Assembly: GCF_000297095.1 (NCBI RefSeq)
Contig: NZ_AEEA01000036.1
Location: forward strand, 1-64,000
Length of the DNA: 64,000 bases
From: Treponema primitia ZAS-1
Lineage (GTDB): Bacteria; Spirochaetota; Spirochaetia; Treponematales; Breznakiellaceae
Direction of reading: 5' to 3'
This document shows, one piece after another, positions 23,902 to 32,273 of the stretch. The translations under genes were made by a program, and so were the position numbers. The first letter of the stretch is position 1. Every line of letters begins with the position of its first letter. Under the pieces are notes generated by a model. That model worked only from the letters and a program-made list of their open reading frames with translations. It had not been told where the DNA came from and did no database searches.

Positions 23902-25116
23902 TCATTTTATCACCACCTGTCCGTTCATAAGCATAGGTAAAAGCCAATCGCGAAGGGAAATAAGTTGCTGATTTTCAAAAACGTTTTGCTTTATTTTTGT
24001 ATAAAAATTATTTGCTAAATTATTAAATTCATGTCCGATTCTTTCATCAGGCAAAATAACTTTATAGTCTTTCAAATATTTAAAATGCCTTGCATACCCA
24101 TAATTTGAGAGATCTATATTTTTGACAATATAATATAGTAAAAATTGAGGCATTCTACAATTATTTGAAATCAATACCTGTGTTCCATCTGCCCCCCTTG
24201 CAAAATCAAAATTAATAATCTTGATAATTCGAGTATGATCGCCAAATATAATATAAGGTATATTATACATATACACAGATGCCTTGTTATTAGTAAACCC
24301 AGCTATAAAATTCTCGCTCTGATCAATAACCGGATACAATCCTATTTTAAGTATTTCTGAATTTTGTATTCGCTCTCTTTTTGGAACTTTCTGAAGGATA
24401 TTATTTATTTGTATAGAATTCCATCCTTCCGGTATTTCTTTTTTTAATTCCTCATTCCGAACCATTTTTCCGCCGGATGATTTATATGGTTTTCCTTTCT
24501 TATCAGGAAAGTCAAATTGGATAAACCAATAGTCGTAAATATTTTTTAGTATTGACTCCAGTTCGGCATTGATTTTATTATTAAATTCTATCTTTTTATC
24601 TATCGATAACAACAAATGCACAATTTTATCCTGATATTTTTTTTGAGGTATTTTAAATTCAAGCAATGATAGATAATCTATATTAATATTATCTTGTATA
24701 CTACCCTGTACTGAATTCTGTATTGAATTTCTAATATATTTAAAAACATAGTGCATAAAATATTCGGATGATTCATTTTTATCAGCATTAAATCCGACAA
24801 CACTATCAGGAAAACACATAGGGTAAGTAAGAATCCCGGTTTCAGCAATATTTGCAGCAATTGTTATACACAAAGTCCCCGTATCCCATAATTTACTTTG
24901 TTTTAATCCGTATTCATTATAGTTTTGGCTATGCTTAGAAATAAAGAGATTTGCAGACTTGACATCACCTGTTTGAATTAATGGGTATCTACCGTTAGAA
25001 AACAATATTTTGTCATTTCTTGGCCTATGCTTTGATTTTCCTCTTGAGAATATTCCCAATTGATTCAATTTTTTTGTATCCCAATGCGCATTAAACTTGG
25101 TTTCATTATATATCAT
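23902..25116 (-). CDS. hsdS: Type I restriction enzyme specificity subunit HsdS
   Basis: DNA-recognition subunit, 404 residues, with two half-repeats. Each contains a target-recognition domain (about 10-150 and 215-360) followed by a helical spacer (QDKIVHLLLSIDKKIEFNNK and EFNNLANNFYTKIKQNVFEN). The second ends LRDWLLPMLMNGQV, a usual HsdS terminus. The TRDs set the bipartite methylation site, which cannot be read from sequence. The start overlaps hsdM by 11 bases. The gene is much more AT-rich than hsdR and the first part of hsdM, consistent with exchange of recognition modules. Confidence 0.93.
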   Translation of the reverse strand: MIYNETKFNAHWDTKKLNQLGIFSRGKSKHRPRNDKILFSNGRYPLIQTGDVKSANLFISKHSQNYNEYGLKQSKLWDTGTLCITIAANIAETGILTYPMCFPDSVVGFNADKNESSEYFMHYVFKYIRNSIQNSVQGSIQDNINIDYLSLLEFKIPQKKYQDKIVHLLLSIDKKIEFNNKINAELESILKNIYDYWFIQFDFPDKKGKPYKSSGGKMVRNEELKKEIPEGWNSIQINNILQKVPKRERIQNSEILKIGLYPVIDQSENFIAGFTNNKASVYMYNIPYIIFGDHTRIIKIINFDFARGADGTQVLISNNCRMPQFLLYYIVKNIDLSNYGYARHFKYLKDYKVILPDERIGHEFNNLANNFYTKIKQNVFENQQLISLRDWLLPMLMNGQVVIK

Positions 25117-26722
25117 ATTTTAAATTCTCCAATTCTTTTAATATCTCATTTTCAAGTTTTTTCCCTTCCTTAAAATATACCACTAAATTATTTTTATAAT
25201 TTGATAATTTTTGTTCAAATTCTTTTACAGAAATATCAATATATCCAGAATTTACTTCAAAATACTGTCCTGCACCAAAAGAATAATTTTTTTGTTTGAT
25301 TTCTTCTGAGGAAACTGAAATAGAAAAACCATCCGTAGATTTTTTATTACTAAAATTTTCTATAATTTTTTCAACTTCTTCATAAGATAATACCGTCTTT
25401 TGATTTTTATTATCGATCTTTTCTTTAGTCCCTAAATTTGAAGCATCCATAAAAACAACGGATTTGTCATTTCTTTTTCCGGATAGCGTTTTGCCAATGA
25501 ATAGTATAGAAACGTTTGTTCCTGTAGTAGCAAAAATATTAGAAGGCATAGAGATAACACCTCGAAGCATATTATGATCTACCAAAAATTGACGAACGTT
25601 CAATTCTATCCCTGATTTAGCGGTTAAAAAACCTGTAGGAACTATAATAGCCGCCTTCCCTTTTTCACTCATAGAATAGAGAATATGTTGAATGAACATA
25701 AGATAAATTGACATTTTATCTTTTTCTTTAGGCGGAACTTTCGGGACACCGGCAAAGAACCGCTCTTTATAATTCTCGCTTGCAAGTGTATCCCGATTAT
25801 CGCTAAAATCCACGCCAAAGGGCGGATTGCAGACAATATAATCAAATTGCCGGAGGCCGTCTTTCTTTTCATTAAGATGCCGGGGATTGAGCAGGGTATC
25901 ATCATGGACCACATGACCTAAAGAATGTACCAGATTATTTAAAATCAGGTTAAGCCTTAAAAATTCATTTGACTTTTGGGAAATATCCTGAGAATAAAGG
26001 GTACATTTATTCTCACCTATCTGATGTGCCAAGGCCAAAAGCAGGGTGCCGGAACCGGCGGCAGGGTCATAGAGGGTAACATTTTTAACATTTTCAGGAA
26101 CCATGATACGGGCAATAATTGAGGCTATCGTATGGGGTGTATAATATTCCGCATATTTACCAAAATCTTTATTGTAGTCCTTTACAAGATATTCAAAAAC
26201 TTGGGCGAAAAAATCATATTTTTGGTTAAATACTTCTTCAAAGCTGAATTGAATAAGTTTATCAATAACCGCCCTACAAAAGGGGGTTTTTTTATCGGAT
26301 TGTATGATATATTGGGAAATTGATTCAAAAAGACGTATTTTCTGGCCGCCACCGGCACTAACCGAAAAAATCTTTATATTTGTATCGGCCAGGTCATTTA
26401 AAGTATCATCAAACAGGCGGTAAAAATCTTCTTTGTTTCGATTATTATAGAGATACGTCAATGTTTGTTTTTTTGAGAAACGGGCGGTTCCGGGATTAAG
26501 TTCCATAAGCAGTATTTCGTAGTCATCTTTATTCAGTTTTTCATAATCAGAATTTATCTCCTTTGCTTCATGGATAAATTTATCGTTTAGAAATTTATAC
26601 AAAAAAACTTCGGTAATGATTTTATATTCACTGGAAGCATTACCCAGCCCATAATTTGCACAGATGGTCTTAATATCATCTATCATCTTTTTGGTATTTA
26701 CTGTAATTTCACGCATGTCCAT
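25106..26722 (-). CDS. hsdM: Type I restriction enzyme adenine methyltransferase subunit HsdM
   Basis: N6-adenine methyltransferase, 538 residues, that with HsdS modifies the recognition site and with HsdR restricts unmodified DNA. An N-terminal helical HsdM_N domain (about 1-160) precedes the SAM-binding motif I DPAAGSGTLLL and the catalytic motif IV NPPFGVDF. Translation begins three bases from the hsdR stop. The composition changes inside the gene: 5' of about 25.7 kb (in gene sense, the first two thirds) it is moderately GC-rich, while the C-terminal third is strongly AT-rich like hsdS. A recombination breakpoint within the gene is likely. Confidence 0.95.
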   Translation of the reverse strand: MDMREITVNTKKMIDDIKTICANYGLGNASSEYKIITEVFLYKFLNDKFIHEAKEINSDYEKLNKDDYEILLMELNPGTARFSKKQTLTYLYNNRNKEDFYRLFDDTLNDLADTNIKIFSVSAGGGQKIRLFESISQYIIQSDKKTPFCRAVIDKLIQFSFEEVFNQKYDFFAQVFEYLVKDYNKDFGKYAEYYTPHTIASIIARIMVPENVKNVTLYDPAAGSGTLLLALAHQIGENKCTLYSQDISQKSNEFLRLNLILNNLVHSLGHVVHDDTLLNPRHLNEKKDGLRQFDYIVCNPPFGVDFSDNRDTLASENYKERFFAGVPKVPPKEKDKMSIYLMFIQHILYSMSEKGKAAIIVPTGFLTAKSGIELNVRQFLVDHNMLRGVISMPSNIFATTGTNVSILFIGKTLSGKRNDKSVVFMDASNLGTKEKIDNKNQKTVLSYEEVEKIIENFSNKKSTDGFSISVSSEEIKQKNYSFGAGQYFEVNSGYIDISVKEFEQKLSNYKNNLVVYFKEGKKLENEILKELENLKYDI

Positions 26723-29700
26723 TTAAGAAGCCCACCTTCGTTCTGATAAATACTCATTGCTTATTAGCAAACTGATATTTTTTATAATTTCAAGATTAAC
26801 TTTTACCGCTTCCTCTTTACAGGATTTGATTATCAGCGGTTGTAAATTTTGCATAAAATAATCCTCATTGTTCAGAATATTTTGATTATTAAGGATAATG
26901 GTATCCGCTTCATGCTTGATAAAGAGAAGAAGTTTATTCAAAGATATATCATCAGCCGGGGGAGGGGGAGTTTCTTTAAGCCTTTTATGAACTCGCATGA
27001 ATTTAGGATCGTTTTCGTATTTACTACATAATACTGAATCTTTTGCGTTTTTGGCTATAGCCTTCTTTCGTATTTGTTCCAATTCCTCAATGGCAGTATT
27101 CATTTCCGACGCAGTGAATTCTTCAATATTTTTCTTGGCTAAAACCCGTTTAAGCTCCTCAAACAGGGTAATATATTCATGGTCTTTGGGGTCCAAACTG
27201 CGGTGTAGTTCAAACCGGGCACGTTCCATTGACGAACGGAATTTATCGGCAATGATAAGTTCTTCCTCTGATATTTTCTTAAATTGAAATTCTATCGTAT
27301 CCAGTGCCAGGTTAAGAATTGCAGAATTATCCTCGCCGTTTGAAAGATTCTCTTTAAGGGTTAATAACTGTATGTGCCGGTCAACTTCGGAATACAATTT
27401 TGCAATTTGGTCAAGGTCGAACTTTCCTGTCAACTCCTCAAAGCCTTGAAGTTTAGCAATATTAAAAAGTTCCTTATAGGTTGATAGAACCTGCCGTAAA
27501 TCTATTAATTCTTGTTTACTATCAATTTCAGAAATAGTTTGAGAAAACTGTTCTAAATTATCAGTCGGATAAGAAAATAGTTTGTTTTTAATAGCTATTA
27601 AGGCATTTTCTATTTCTTCCTGATTAAGGAACATCTGCTGATAATTCTTAAATTCATCTCCCAATTCTTCCTGCAGTTCATTGAAGTATGCCTTGTTGGT
27701 TTTATCAAATTCTTCCCGAATGTCCGCAAAATCCACCACATAACCGTAATGAAAATTTTTATACGGACGGTTTACCCTGGTTAAAGCTTGCAAAAGATTA
27801 TGCTCTCTAACAATTCTGACCATGTAAAGTTTTTTTAAACGAGGGGCATCGAACCCGGTAAGAAGCATATTGAATACTACTAATATATCCAGCTTGTTCT
27901 TCTTGAAATCGTCCTGTTCAGCATGGCGGGTATCCTTATCATCTTCATCATGAAGAATTAATGCCTTTGTTAATTTGGGGAACTTCTGCAATTCACTAAA
28001 AATCCTGCGGGCTTGCTCCGAAGAATCACAAACGATCATAGCACCGATTGTATCATCTAAAAGACGAGTTCGGGTTTTATTAAAATCTTCAACAATATAT
28101 TCAGTGAGGGTTTTTACATATTTGGGATGGGCATAAACCTCTTTCTTGTTAAGGGAACCTTTTTCGGTATCCAGGGAATCCAATACTTCCCGTAATTTGG
28201 TCCGGTAGGATGTCTCTATTCCCTCCCGGAGTAATTTAAGGGTATAACCATCTGCTATAGAAAGATTATAATAATATTTGTGTATATAATCTCCAAAAAC
28301 ATTTTTGGTATTGTAAGAAACCGATGGTTTACCGGGCTTTTCCTCGGTTTTGCCGATTAGAGGTGTACCGGTAAGGGCAATAATGATTGCATTACGATCA
28401 GATGCCATGAGGTTGGAAAGAAATGAGCCTTTTGGGTTATAACTTCGATGAGCTTCATCAAGAAAATAGACTCGTTGTATTTGTACATTATAGTCAGCTT
28501 GCCGGGCGATTGATTCTTCTGAAAATTTCTGTATGTTAACCACCGTAATAGTATCTTCCCCGGTATTATCAGCAGAACCAATGGTTTTAATATTTTTAAT
28601 AAAATCATCTTTTGAGTTTACTTGTTCAACATGAAGGCGGCGGGCGGCAAATTCATTGGAAGCCTGGGTTAATAGGTCAAGGCGGTCTACAATAAAATAA
28701 AATCGGGCTATCTTCTCATGTTGTTGAAAGAAATCCTTAAGGTATTTTACTGAATAATATGCCAAGGCGGTCTTGCCTGAACCCTGGGTATGCCAGATTA
28801 CCCCTTTTGCCGGTGCAGCGTTAGTTTTTAATGTTTTATCTATGGTTCTCTCAATTGCTTTGGATGCAAAAAACTGAGGGTATCGCATGATATGTTTTTC
28901 CAAAGTTGAAAGACCGTCCTTGTCTCTTTTTTCCACATAAGCAATTCCATACTGCAATAGAAATAGAAAGCGGGAATGAGTAAACAGCGATGTCAACATT
29001 CTATGGGTAGGGGTATCCGGTTTACTGTTGGTAATAAATTCAGGAGTATCTTTAATACTGACCAGATTGGCATCTTTAAGAATAAATTCTATTGCCTCAG
29101 CGTTTTTCGGTAATTCTTTTTTCAAAAATTCCGTATCATCTTCCCGGAAATGGTTAAAAAATATTTTATGATAATTACATGAAGCATAATAGGCACCCTG
29201 AATCGGTTCTGTATCATTATCATCGTATTCCATATTATTGGAAAATACCATAATTTGGGTAATATTAATAAATTTTCTGAATTTTTTATTGGTAGAACGA
29301 GCTTCCATACGCCTGTGTTCTGCAATGATGCCCTCGGTATTATTCGGCTTTTTGACTTCGATAAAGACAAGGGGCATACCGTTTATGAGTAAGGTAATAT
29401 CAGGACGGAATTCATCTTCGCCGTTCTTGTAGGTAAGTTCGGTAACCACATGGAAACTGTTGTTTTGAGGATTTTTAAAGTCGATGAGCTTTATCTTGTC
29501 GGGAATCCCCTCAACCGGAATGCCTTCCTGAAGATAACGATAAAAAGTTTCACCCAAATTATCCGGTTCAAGGGATTCTTTTATTTCTGAAATGAGCTTA
29601 CCGGACAGGAGGGATTGGGAAAGAAATTCCATGATAAGTATGGCTGAATCACGGTTATAGTAGGTTTCATTTATTTTATTTAAGGATTGATGGAAGATGT

Positions 29701-29821
29701 CTATAAAAATATTGGTTGTTGGGTCGATCTTTTGACCTTTTAGGGAAATATAGGTATATCCCTGGCGGGTAAGATGAATAAGGGCAGGTATTTTTACACG
29801 GGAGTTCTCATTAAAAGGCAA
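26723..29821 (-). CDS. hsdR: Type I restriction enzyme endonuclease/translocase subunit HsdR
   Basis: Motor and nuclease subunit, 1032 residues. The N-terminal nuclease domain has RPDITLLINGMPLVFIEVKK, the D-ExK pattern. The superfamily 2 helicase motor follows, with Walker A HTQGSGKTALAYY, DEAH box FLDEAHRSYNPKG, motif III ALTGTPL and motif VI LLQALTRVNRPY. The C-terminal part is helical and would bind the methylase core. A TTG start at 29821 is used because AGGGAG (29829-29834) is seven bases upstream. It is the first gene of the long minus-strand operon. No frameshift is seen, so the type I system appears complete. Confidence 0.95.
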   Translation of the reverse strand: MPFNENSRVKIPALIHLTRQGYTYISLKGQKIDPTTNIFIDIFHQSLNKINETYYNRDSAILIMEFLSQSLLSGKLISEIKESLEPDNLGETFYRYLQEGIPVEGIPDKIKLIDFKNPQNNSFHVVTELTYKNGEDEFRPDITLLINGMPLVFIEVKKPNNTEGIIAEHRRMEARSTNKKFRKFINITQIMVFSNNMEYDDNDTEPIQGAYYASCNYHKIFFNHFREDDTEFLKKELPKNAEAIEFILKDANLVSIKDTPEFITNSKPDTPTHRMLTSLFTHSRFLFLLQYGIAYVEKRDKDGLSTLEKHIMRYPQFFASKAIERTIDKTLKTNAAPAKGVIWHTQGSGKTALAYYSVKYLKDFFQQHEKIARFYFIVDRLDLLTQASNEFAARRLHVEQVNSKDDFIKNIKTIGSADNTGEDTITVVNIQKFSEESIARQADYNVQIQRVYFLDEAHRSYNPKGSFLSNLMASDRNAIIIALTGTPLIGKTEEKPGKPSVSYNTKNVFGDYIHKYYYNLSIADGYTLKLLREGIETSYRTKLREVLDSLDTEKGSLNKKEVYAHPKYVKTLTEYIVEDFNKTRTRLLDDTIGAMIVCDSSEQARRIFSELQKFPKLTKALILHDEDDKDTRHAEQDDFKKNKLDILVVFNMLLTGFDAPRLKKLYMVRIVREHNLLQALTRVNRPYKNFHYGYVVDFADIREEFDKTNKAYFNELQEELGDEFKNYQQMFLNQEEIENALIAIKNKLFSYPTDNLEQFSQTISEIDSKQELIDLRQVLSTYKELFNIAKLQGFEELTGKFDLDQIAKLYSEVDRHIQLLTLKENLSNGEDNSAILNLALDTIEFQFKKISEEELIIADKFRSSMERARFELHRSLDPKDHEYITLFEELKRVLAKKNIEEFTASEMNTAIEELEQIRKKAIAKNAKDSVLCSKYENDPKFMRVHKRLKETPPPPADDISLNKLLLFIKHEADTIILNNQNILNNEDYFMQNLQPLIIKSCKEEAVKVNLEIIKNISLLISNEYLSERRWAS

Positions 29822-29937
29822 AGAAATCTCCCTTTAGGGCCTGATCCGACACGAGAAGCTCCCAGATTAAGTCTTTAGGCAAGAATAACACGATATAGGA
29901 GGCTCGGCAAGTGAACATAAACTGAAATATCAATCAA

Positions 29938-29968
29938 AAAATGACATTATTATACATTTTGTCATTTT
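29938..29968. promoter_or_regulatory. Inverted repeat AAAATGACA-N13-TGTCATTTT over the hsd promoter
   Basis: Perfect nine-base arms at 29938-29946 and 29960-29968 enclose the predicted -10 of the hsd operon. A dimeric repressor bound here would block transcription. The XRE protein of the same island is a candidate, which is inference. Confidence 0.6.
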
Positions 29969-29978
29969 CAATAGTGAA
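29949..29978 (-). promoter_or_regulatory. Promoter of the hsdRMS-AIPR-kinase-receiver operon
   Basis: On the minus strand a perfect -10 TATAAT (29949-29954) and a partial -35 TTCACT (29973-29978) are 18 bases apart. The transcript would have a leader of about 120 bases before the TTG of hsdR. No gene is seen in that leader, nor between 29980 and 30186 apart from the hairpin listed separately. Confidence 0.55.
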
Positions 29979-30058
29979 TTTCTCTCTAAATTTCCTCACA
30001 ACCATGATAGTTTATACATTCTTTCTATATCTATTAACCCTTTCTCTATAGCGCCGGG

Positions 30059-30088
30059 AAATAACCCGGATGCATATCCGGGTTATTT
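30059..30088. repeat. Perfect 13-bp hairpin AAATAACCCGGAT-GCAT
   Basis: AAATAACCCGGAT (30059-30071) and its exact complement (30076-30088) flank a GCAT loop. Followed by TTGGCTTTT, it could be a bidirectional terminator or a protein-binding palindrome close to the right island edge. Confidence 0.5.
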
Positions 30089-30186
30089 GGCTTTTAAAGA
30101 CCGGAACCATTGATGTAAACTCCGGAGGAAATTTTGGAAACACCGATAGGAGAACATGATTACTAAGTCGGTAAATATTGCCTACA

Positions 30187-30245
30187 GCCCTGGGCGCAGC
30201 GGTGGAAACCGGGGAAATTCTGTATTTGCTGGCGGCTTATATCAT
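30187..30245 (+). repeat. Right copy of the 59-bp cobS direct repeat (att-like)
   Basis: Matches 16760-16818 in 56 of 59 positions without gaps. It marks the right edge of the island and restores the original sequence beyond the insertion. Confidence 0.88.
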
Positions 30246-30267
30246 CCTGGGATGCTTGTGGGCTTGA
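30187..30267 (+). pseudogene. Displaced 3' end of cobS
   Basis: In the cobS frame this reads ALGAAVETGEILYLLAAYI and then ILGCLWA before TGA at 30265-30267. It corresponds to the last 26 residues of a CobS. It has no start codon or upstream coding context and is interpreted as the original cobS terminus, cut off by the island. Confidence 0.82.
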
Positions 30268-30292
30268 TTAGCTTTCGAAAATATAACATAAT
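30264..30292 (+). promoter_or_regulatory. Promoter of the outer-membrane protein gene
   Basis: TTGATT (30264-30269), 17-base spacer, CATAAT (30287-30292). It overlaps the stop codon of the displaced cobS fragment. The SD AAAGGAG at 30322-30328 precedes ATG 30335. Confidence 0.5.
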
Positions 30293-30334
30293 TGGATAAA
30301 TTATCAAGAAATTTGATTTTTAAAGGAGTATAAA

Positions 30335-31387
30335 ATGAAAAAAGTATTATCTCTGGTCTTATTTGTTCTATTGCTGGGTTCTATTTCGCTTTTTGCGGAT
30401 GATGCTAAGGTAATGCCTGCCCGTCTGGGCCGGTTTTATATAGCCCCTACCTATGTCTTCGGTCCCGGTTATTATGATGATGACGGGGATTATGAGAGCT
30501 TTGACGATGGTCAGGGCGCCCTGAAATCGGCTTTCAACCTCGGTTTTGCCCTGGAGTACGGGATTATTGACTGGATAACCGGCGCAATTCAGTGGGCGCC
30601 GGGCGTGACCATAGCCTCCGATGTGGATAGTGCGCAACTGAGTGCTGGGGGGTCCGATGTCAATGCCAACGGCGTGGCGGATCTTTTTGTAGGGGGCAAG
30701 ATACAGATTATTGGCGAAAATGCACCGGTAAAATCCTCCCAACTCCGTTTCGCCGTAGGGCCGGGGGTTAAAATTCCCCTACCCGGAGTGGACTTTAAGG
30801 AGCAGGCTAAAAACGCCGCCAAGGGGGATGATGTAACCGCCTCCAATGGGGATTATCATGTCCTCGGCGCCGGCGCCCGGCTTTATTTTGATTATCTCAT
30901 CAACAAGAACTTCTTTATCGATCTGTACAGTGAATTGTTGTTCTATCCTATAGAGCAAAAACTGGAAGATAGCAGTATTGGGGGATACATGGCTAAGCAG
31001 CCAGGTGTCGATGTGAAGATGGGGCACGGTTATGATTTAACCTTTGAACTGGAACCGACATTCACTACCACCCTCTCCCCGAGCAAACCGATCATTTTTG
31101 GCGCCGGACTTCCAATAAATTATAAATTTACCCCCGAAAAAAGCTTTTCCATTTCCGGCGCCGGCTTGGCTGAAAGCGCCATTAAGACTGGGCTTGAGGA
31201 TGGTTTAGGGAGCTCCACGCAGATACTTACCCTAAAGCCCAATGTTTCATTTTTCTTTGTCTCCTGGCCGCTGCCTACGGAATTTAAGCTGTCATATTCC
31301 GCGCCGATTTGGGGAGAGAGCATAATGGCCAAACATTCCATTACCCTGCAGGTCAAAGCTTATTTCAGGACCGGGTCTGCAAAGTAA
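30335..31387 (+). CDS. Putative spirochaetal outer-membrane beta-barrel protein
   Basis: A 350-residue exported protein. The first about 21 residues (MKKVLSLVLFVLLLGSISLF) are a classical signal peptide cut near ADD. The rest alternates polar and hydrophobic residues with many aromatic and Gly positions (YYDDDGDYESF, INKNFFIDLYSELLFYP), as in beta-barrel proteins. The C-terminus (ITLQVKAYFRTGSAK) resembles a final strand. I do not recognise a named family. It has its own promoter and a strong terminator, so it is a single-gene unit; before the island arrived it would have lain just downstream of cobS. Confidence 0.72.
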   Translation: MKKVLSLVLFVLLLGSISLFADDAKVMPARLGRFYIAPTYVFGPGYYDDDGDYESFDDGQGALKSAFNLGFALEYGIIDWITGAIQWAPGVTIASDVDSAQLSAGGSDVNANGVADLFVGGKIQIIGENAPVKSSQLRFAVGPGVKIPLPGVDFKEQAKNAAKGDDVTASNGDYHVLGAGARLYFDYLINKNFFIDLYSELLFYPIEQKLEDSSIGGYMAKQPGVDVKMGHGYDLTFELEPTFTTTLSPSKPIIFGAGLPINYKFTPEKSFSISGAGLAESAIKTGLEDGLGSSTQILTLKPNVSFFFVSWPLPTEFKLSYSAPIWGESIMAKHSITLQVKAYFRTGSAK

Positions 31388-31411
31388 AACCGGCATACTA
31401 AGCTAATCAGC

Positions 31412-31449
31412 GGCGTTTTCAGATAAAAATTCTGAAAACGCCTTTTTTT
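31412..31449 (+). terminator. Rho-independent terminator
   Basis: GGCGTTTTCAGA (31412-31423) pairs perfectly with TCTGAAAACGCC (31431-31442) over a seven-base loop and is followed by seven T. It ends the outer-membrane protein transcript. Confidence 0.95.
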
Positions 31450-31489
31450 ACCCTATTTTTTCAAGATTCTCTTTTCCGGACAAAAATGC

Positions 31490-31518
31490 TTGACATTTTC
31501 TGCCCCACGGCTTATTAA
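31490..31518 (+). promoter_or_regulatory. Promoter of the tetR-mmpL operon
   Basis: A perfect -35 TTGACA (31490-31495), 17-base spacer and -10 TATTAA (31513-31518). Confidence 0.7.
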
Positions 31519-31549
31519 TATAGTAATAAACAAACCGATGGAAATATAA

Positions 31550-31562
31550 TGACCGACGGTCA
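31550..31562. promoter_or_regulatory. TetR-type operator TGACCGACGGTCA
   Basis: Perfect five-base arms around GAC, about 25 bases downstream of the predicted transcription start and 19 bases before the GTG of the TetR gene. The placement suggests autorepression of the operon. Confidence 0.65.
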
Positions 31563-31580
31563 GTATAAAAAGGGGATTCC

Positions 31581-32270
31581 GTGGGGATATTTGAACGGAA
31601 GGGGCGGGAAAAGGCTGAACGCCGGAACTTAATCATGGGCTGCGCCAAGAAGCTTATCCTTGAATACGGGGTGGAAAAGGTAAGCATGGAGGACATAGCC
31701 AAGCAGGCGGAGCTGAGCAAGGGTACACTGTACCTCTATTTTTCCGGCAAGGACGAGCTCTTTAGTGAGATCTGCGAAGAGTCGGCCGCCAAGTTCAGCG
31801 AATACGTGCAGTCCCGGCTGGAGGGGGGTATCTCGGGTCTGGAGGCGCTCAAGCGGTACTGGTTAAGTTACCTGGAGATGTATGGAGAATCGGAGGACCT
31901 TTTCATCCTCTTTAATATGCGGCATTTTTTGGCCCCCGCAGATTCTTTTATTTCCCTTGAGGAGAATGCAGGGACTGCTTCCTATGTGTTTTATTACCTG
32001 ATAAAAAAGATGATCGAACAGGGGATACGCGAGGGGACTTTTGAACAGGATACCGAAAGCGGCTTGGTGGTAAAGACCATCATTGCGCTTTTTTCTCAGG
32101 CGGTGGAAAACGCCGCCAAGCTGCCCAGGACAGCCCGGAAATCCGCCCTTATTATTGATGAGCTAAAAACGGTTTTTCAAATTATGCTCCGGGGAATAGC
32201 CCGGGAAGAAATCGACCGTTCTTGTCTGGTCCTGCCGGACTTGAATACTTTTACTAACAACAAGGATTAG
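31581..32270 (+). CDS. TetR/AcrR-family transcriptional regulator
   Basis: A 229-residue repressor. The N-terminal DNA-binding domain reads ILEYGVEKVSMEDIAKQAE and LSKGTLYLYFSGKDELFSEI, the TetR signature. The C-terminal ligand-binding part (about 75-205) is unspecific. GTG at 31581 is used, preceded by AGGGGA. A palindromic operator lies just upstream, and the RND transporter gene follows after three bases. Such TetR genes usually control the efflux or lipid-export genes behind them in response to a bound ligand, here unknown. Confidence 0.93.
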   Translation: MGIFERKGREKAERRNLIMGCAKKLILEYGVEKVSMEDIAKQAELSKGTLYLYFSGKDELFSEICEESAAKFSEYVQSRLEGGISGLEALKRYWLSYLEMYGESEDLFILFNMRHFLAPADSFISLEENAGTASYVFYYLIKKMIEQGIREGTFEQDTESGLVVKTIIALFSQAVENAAKLPRTARKSALIIDELKTVFQIMLRGIAREEIDRSCLVLPDLNTFTNNKD

Positions 32271-32273
32271 AAA

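Larger units (their letters stand above)
16819..30245. mobile_element. Defence island inserted at the 3' end of cobS
   Basis: About 13.4 kb bounded by a 59-bp direct repeat of the cobS end. Contents are an XRE regulator, Vsr, a C5-methyltransferase, a receiver protein, a double-GHKL kinase, AIPR, and HsdS, HsdM and HsdR. Much of it (about 17.4-25.7 kb) is far more AT-rich than the flanks. Integration within a conserved gene end that is restored by the incoming sequence is the habit of tyrosine-recombinase elements. No integrase, transposase or excisionase gene is present, so the element is either a passively moved or a decayed one. Confidence 0.75.

Noticed and set aside
16819..30245. Integrase, transposase or prophage genes in the island
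   Set aside because: Every large frame on both strands is accounted for by restriction, methylation, AIPR, kinase, receiver or XRE genes; none resembles a recombinase or phage structural gene.
30150..30310. Small plus-strand ORF starting at the ATG near 30159
   Set aside because: It reads the displaced cobS repeat out of frame and has no independent support.
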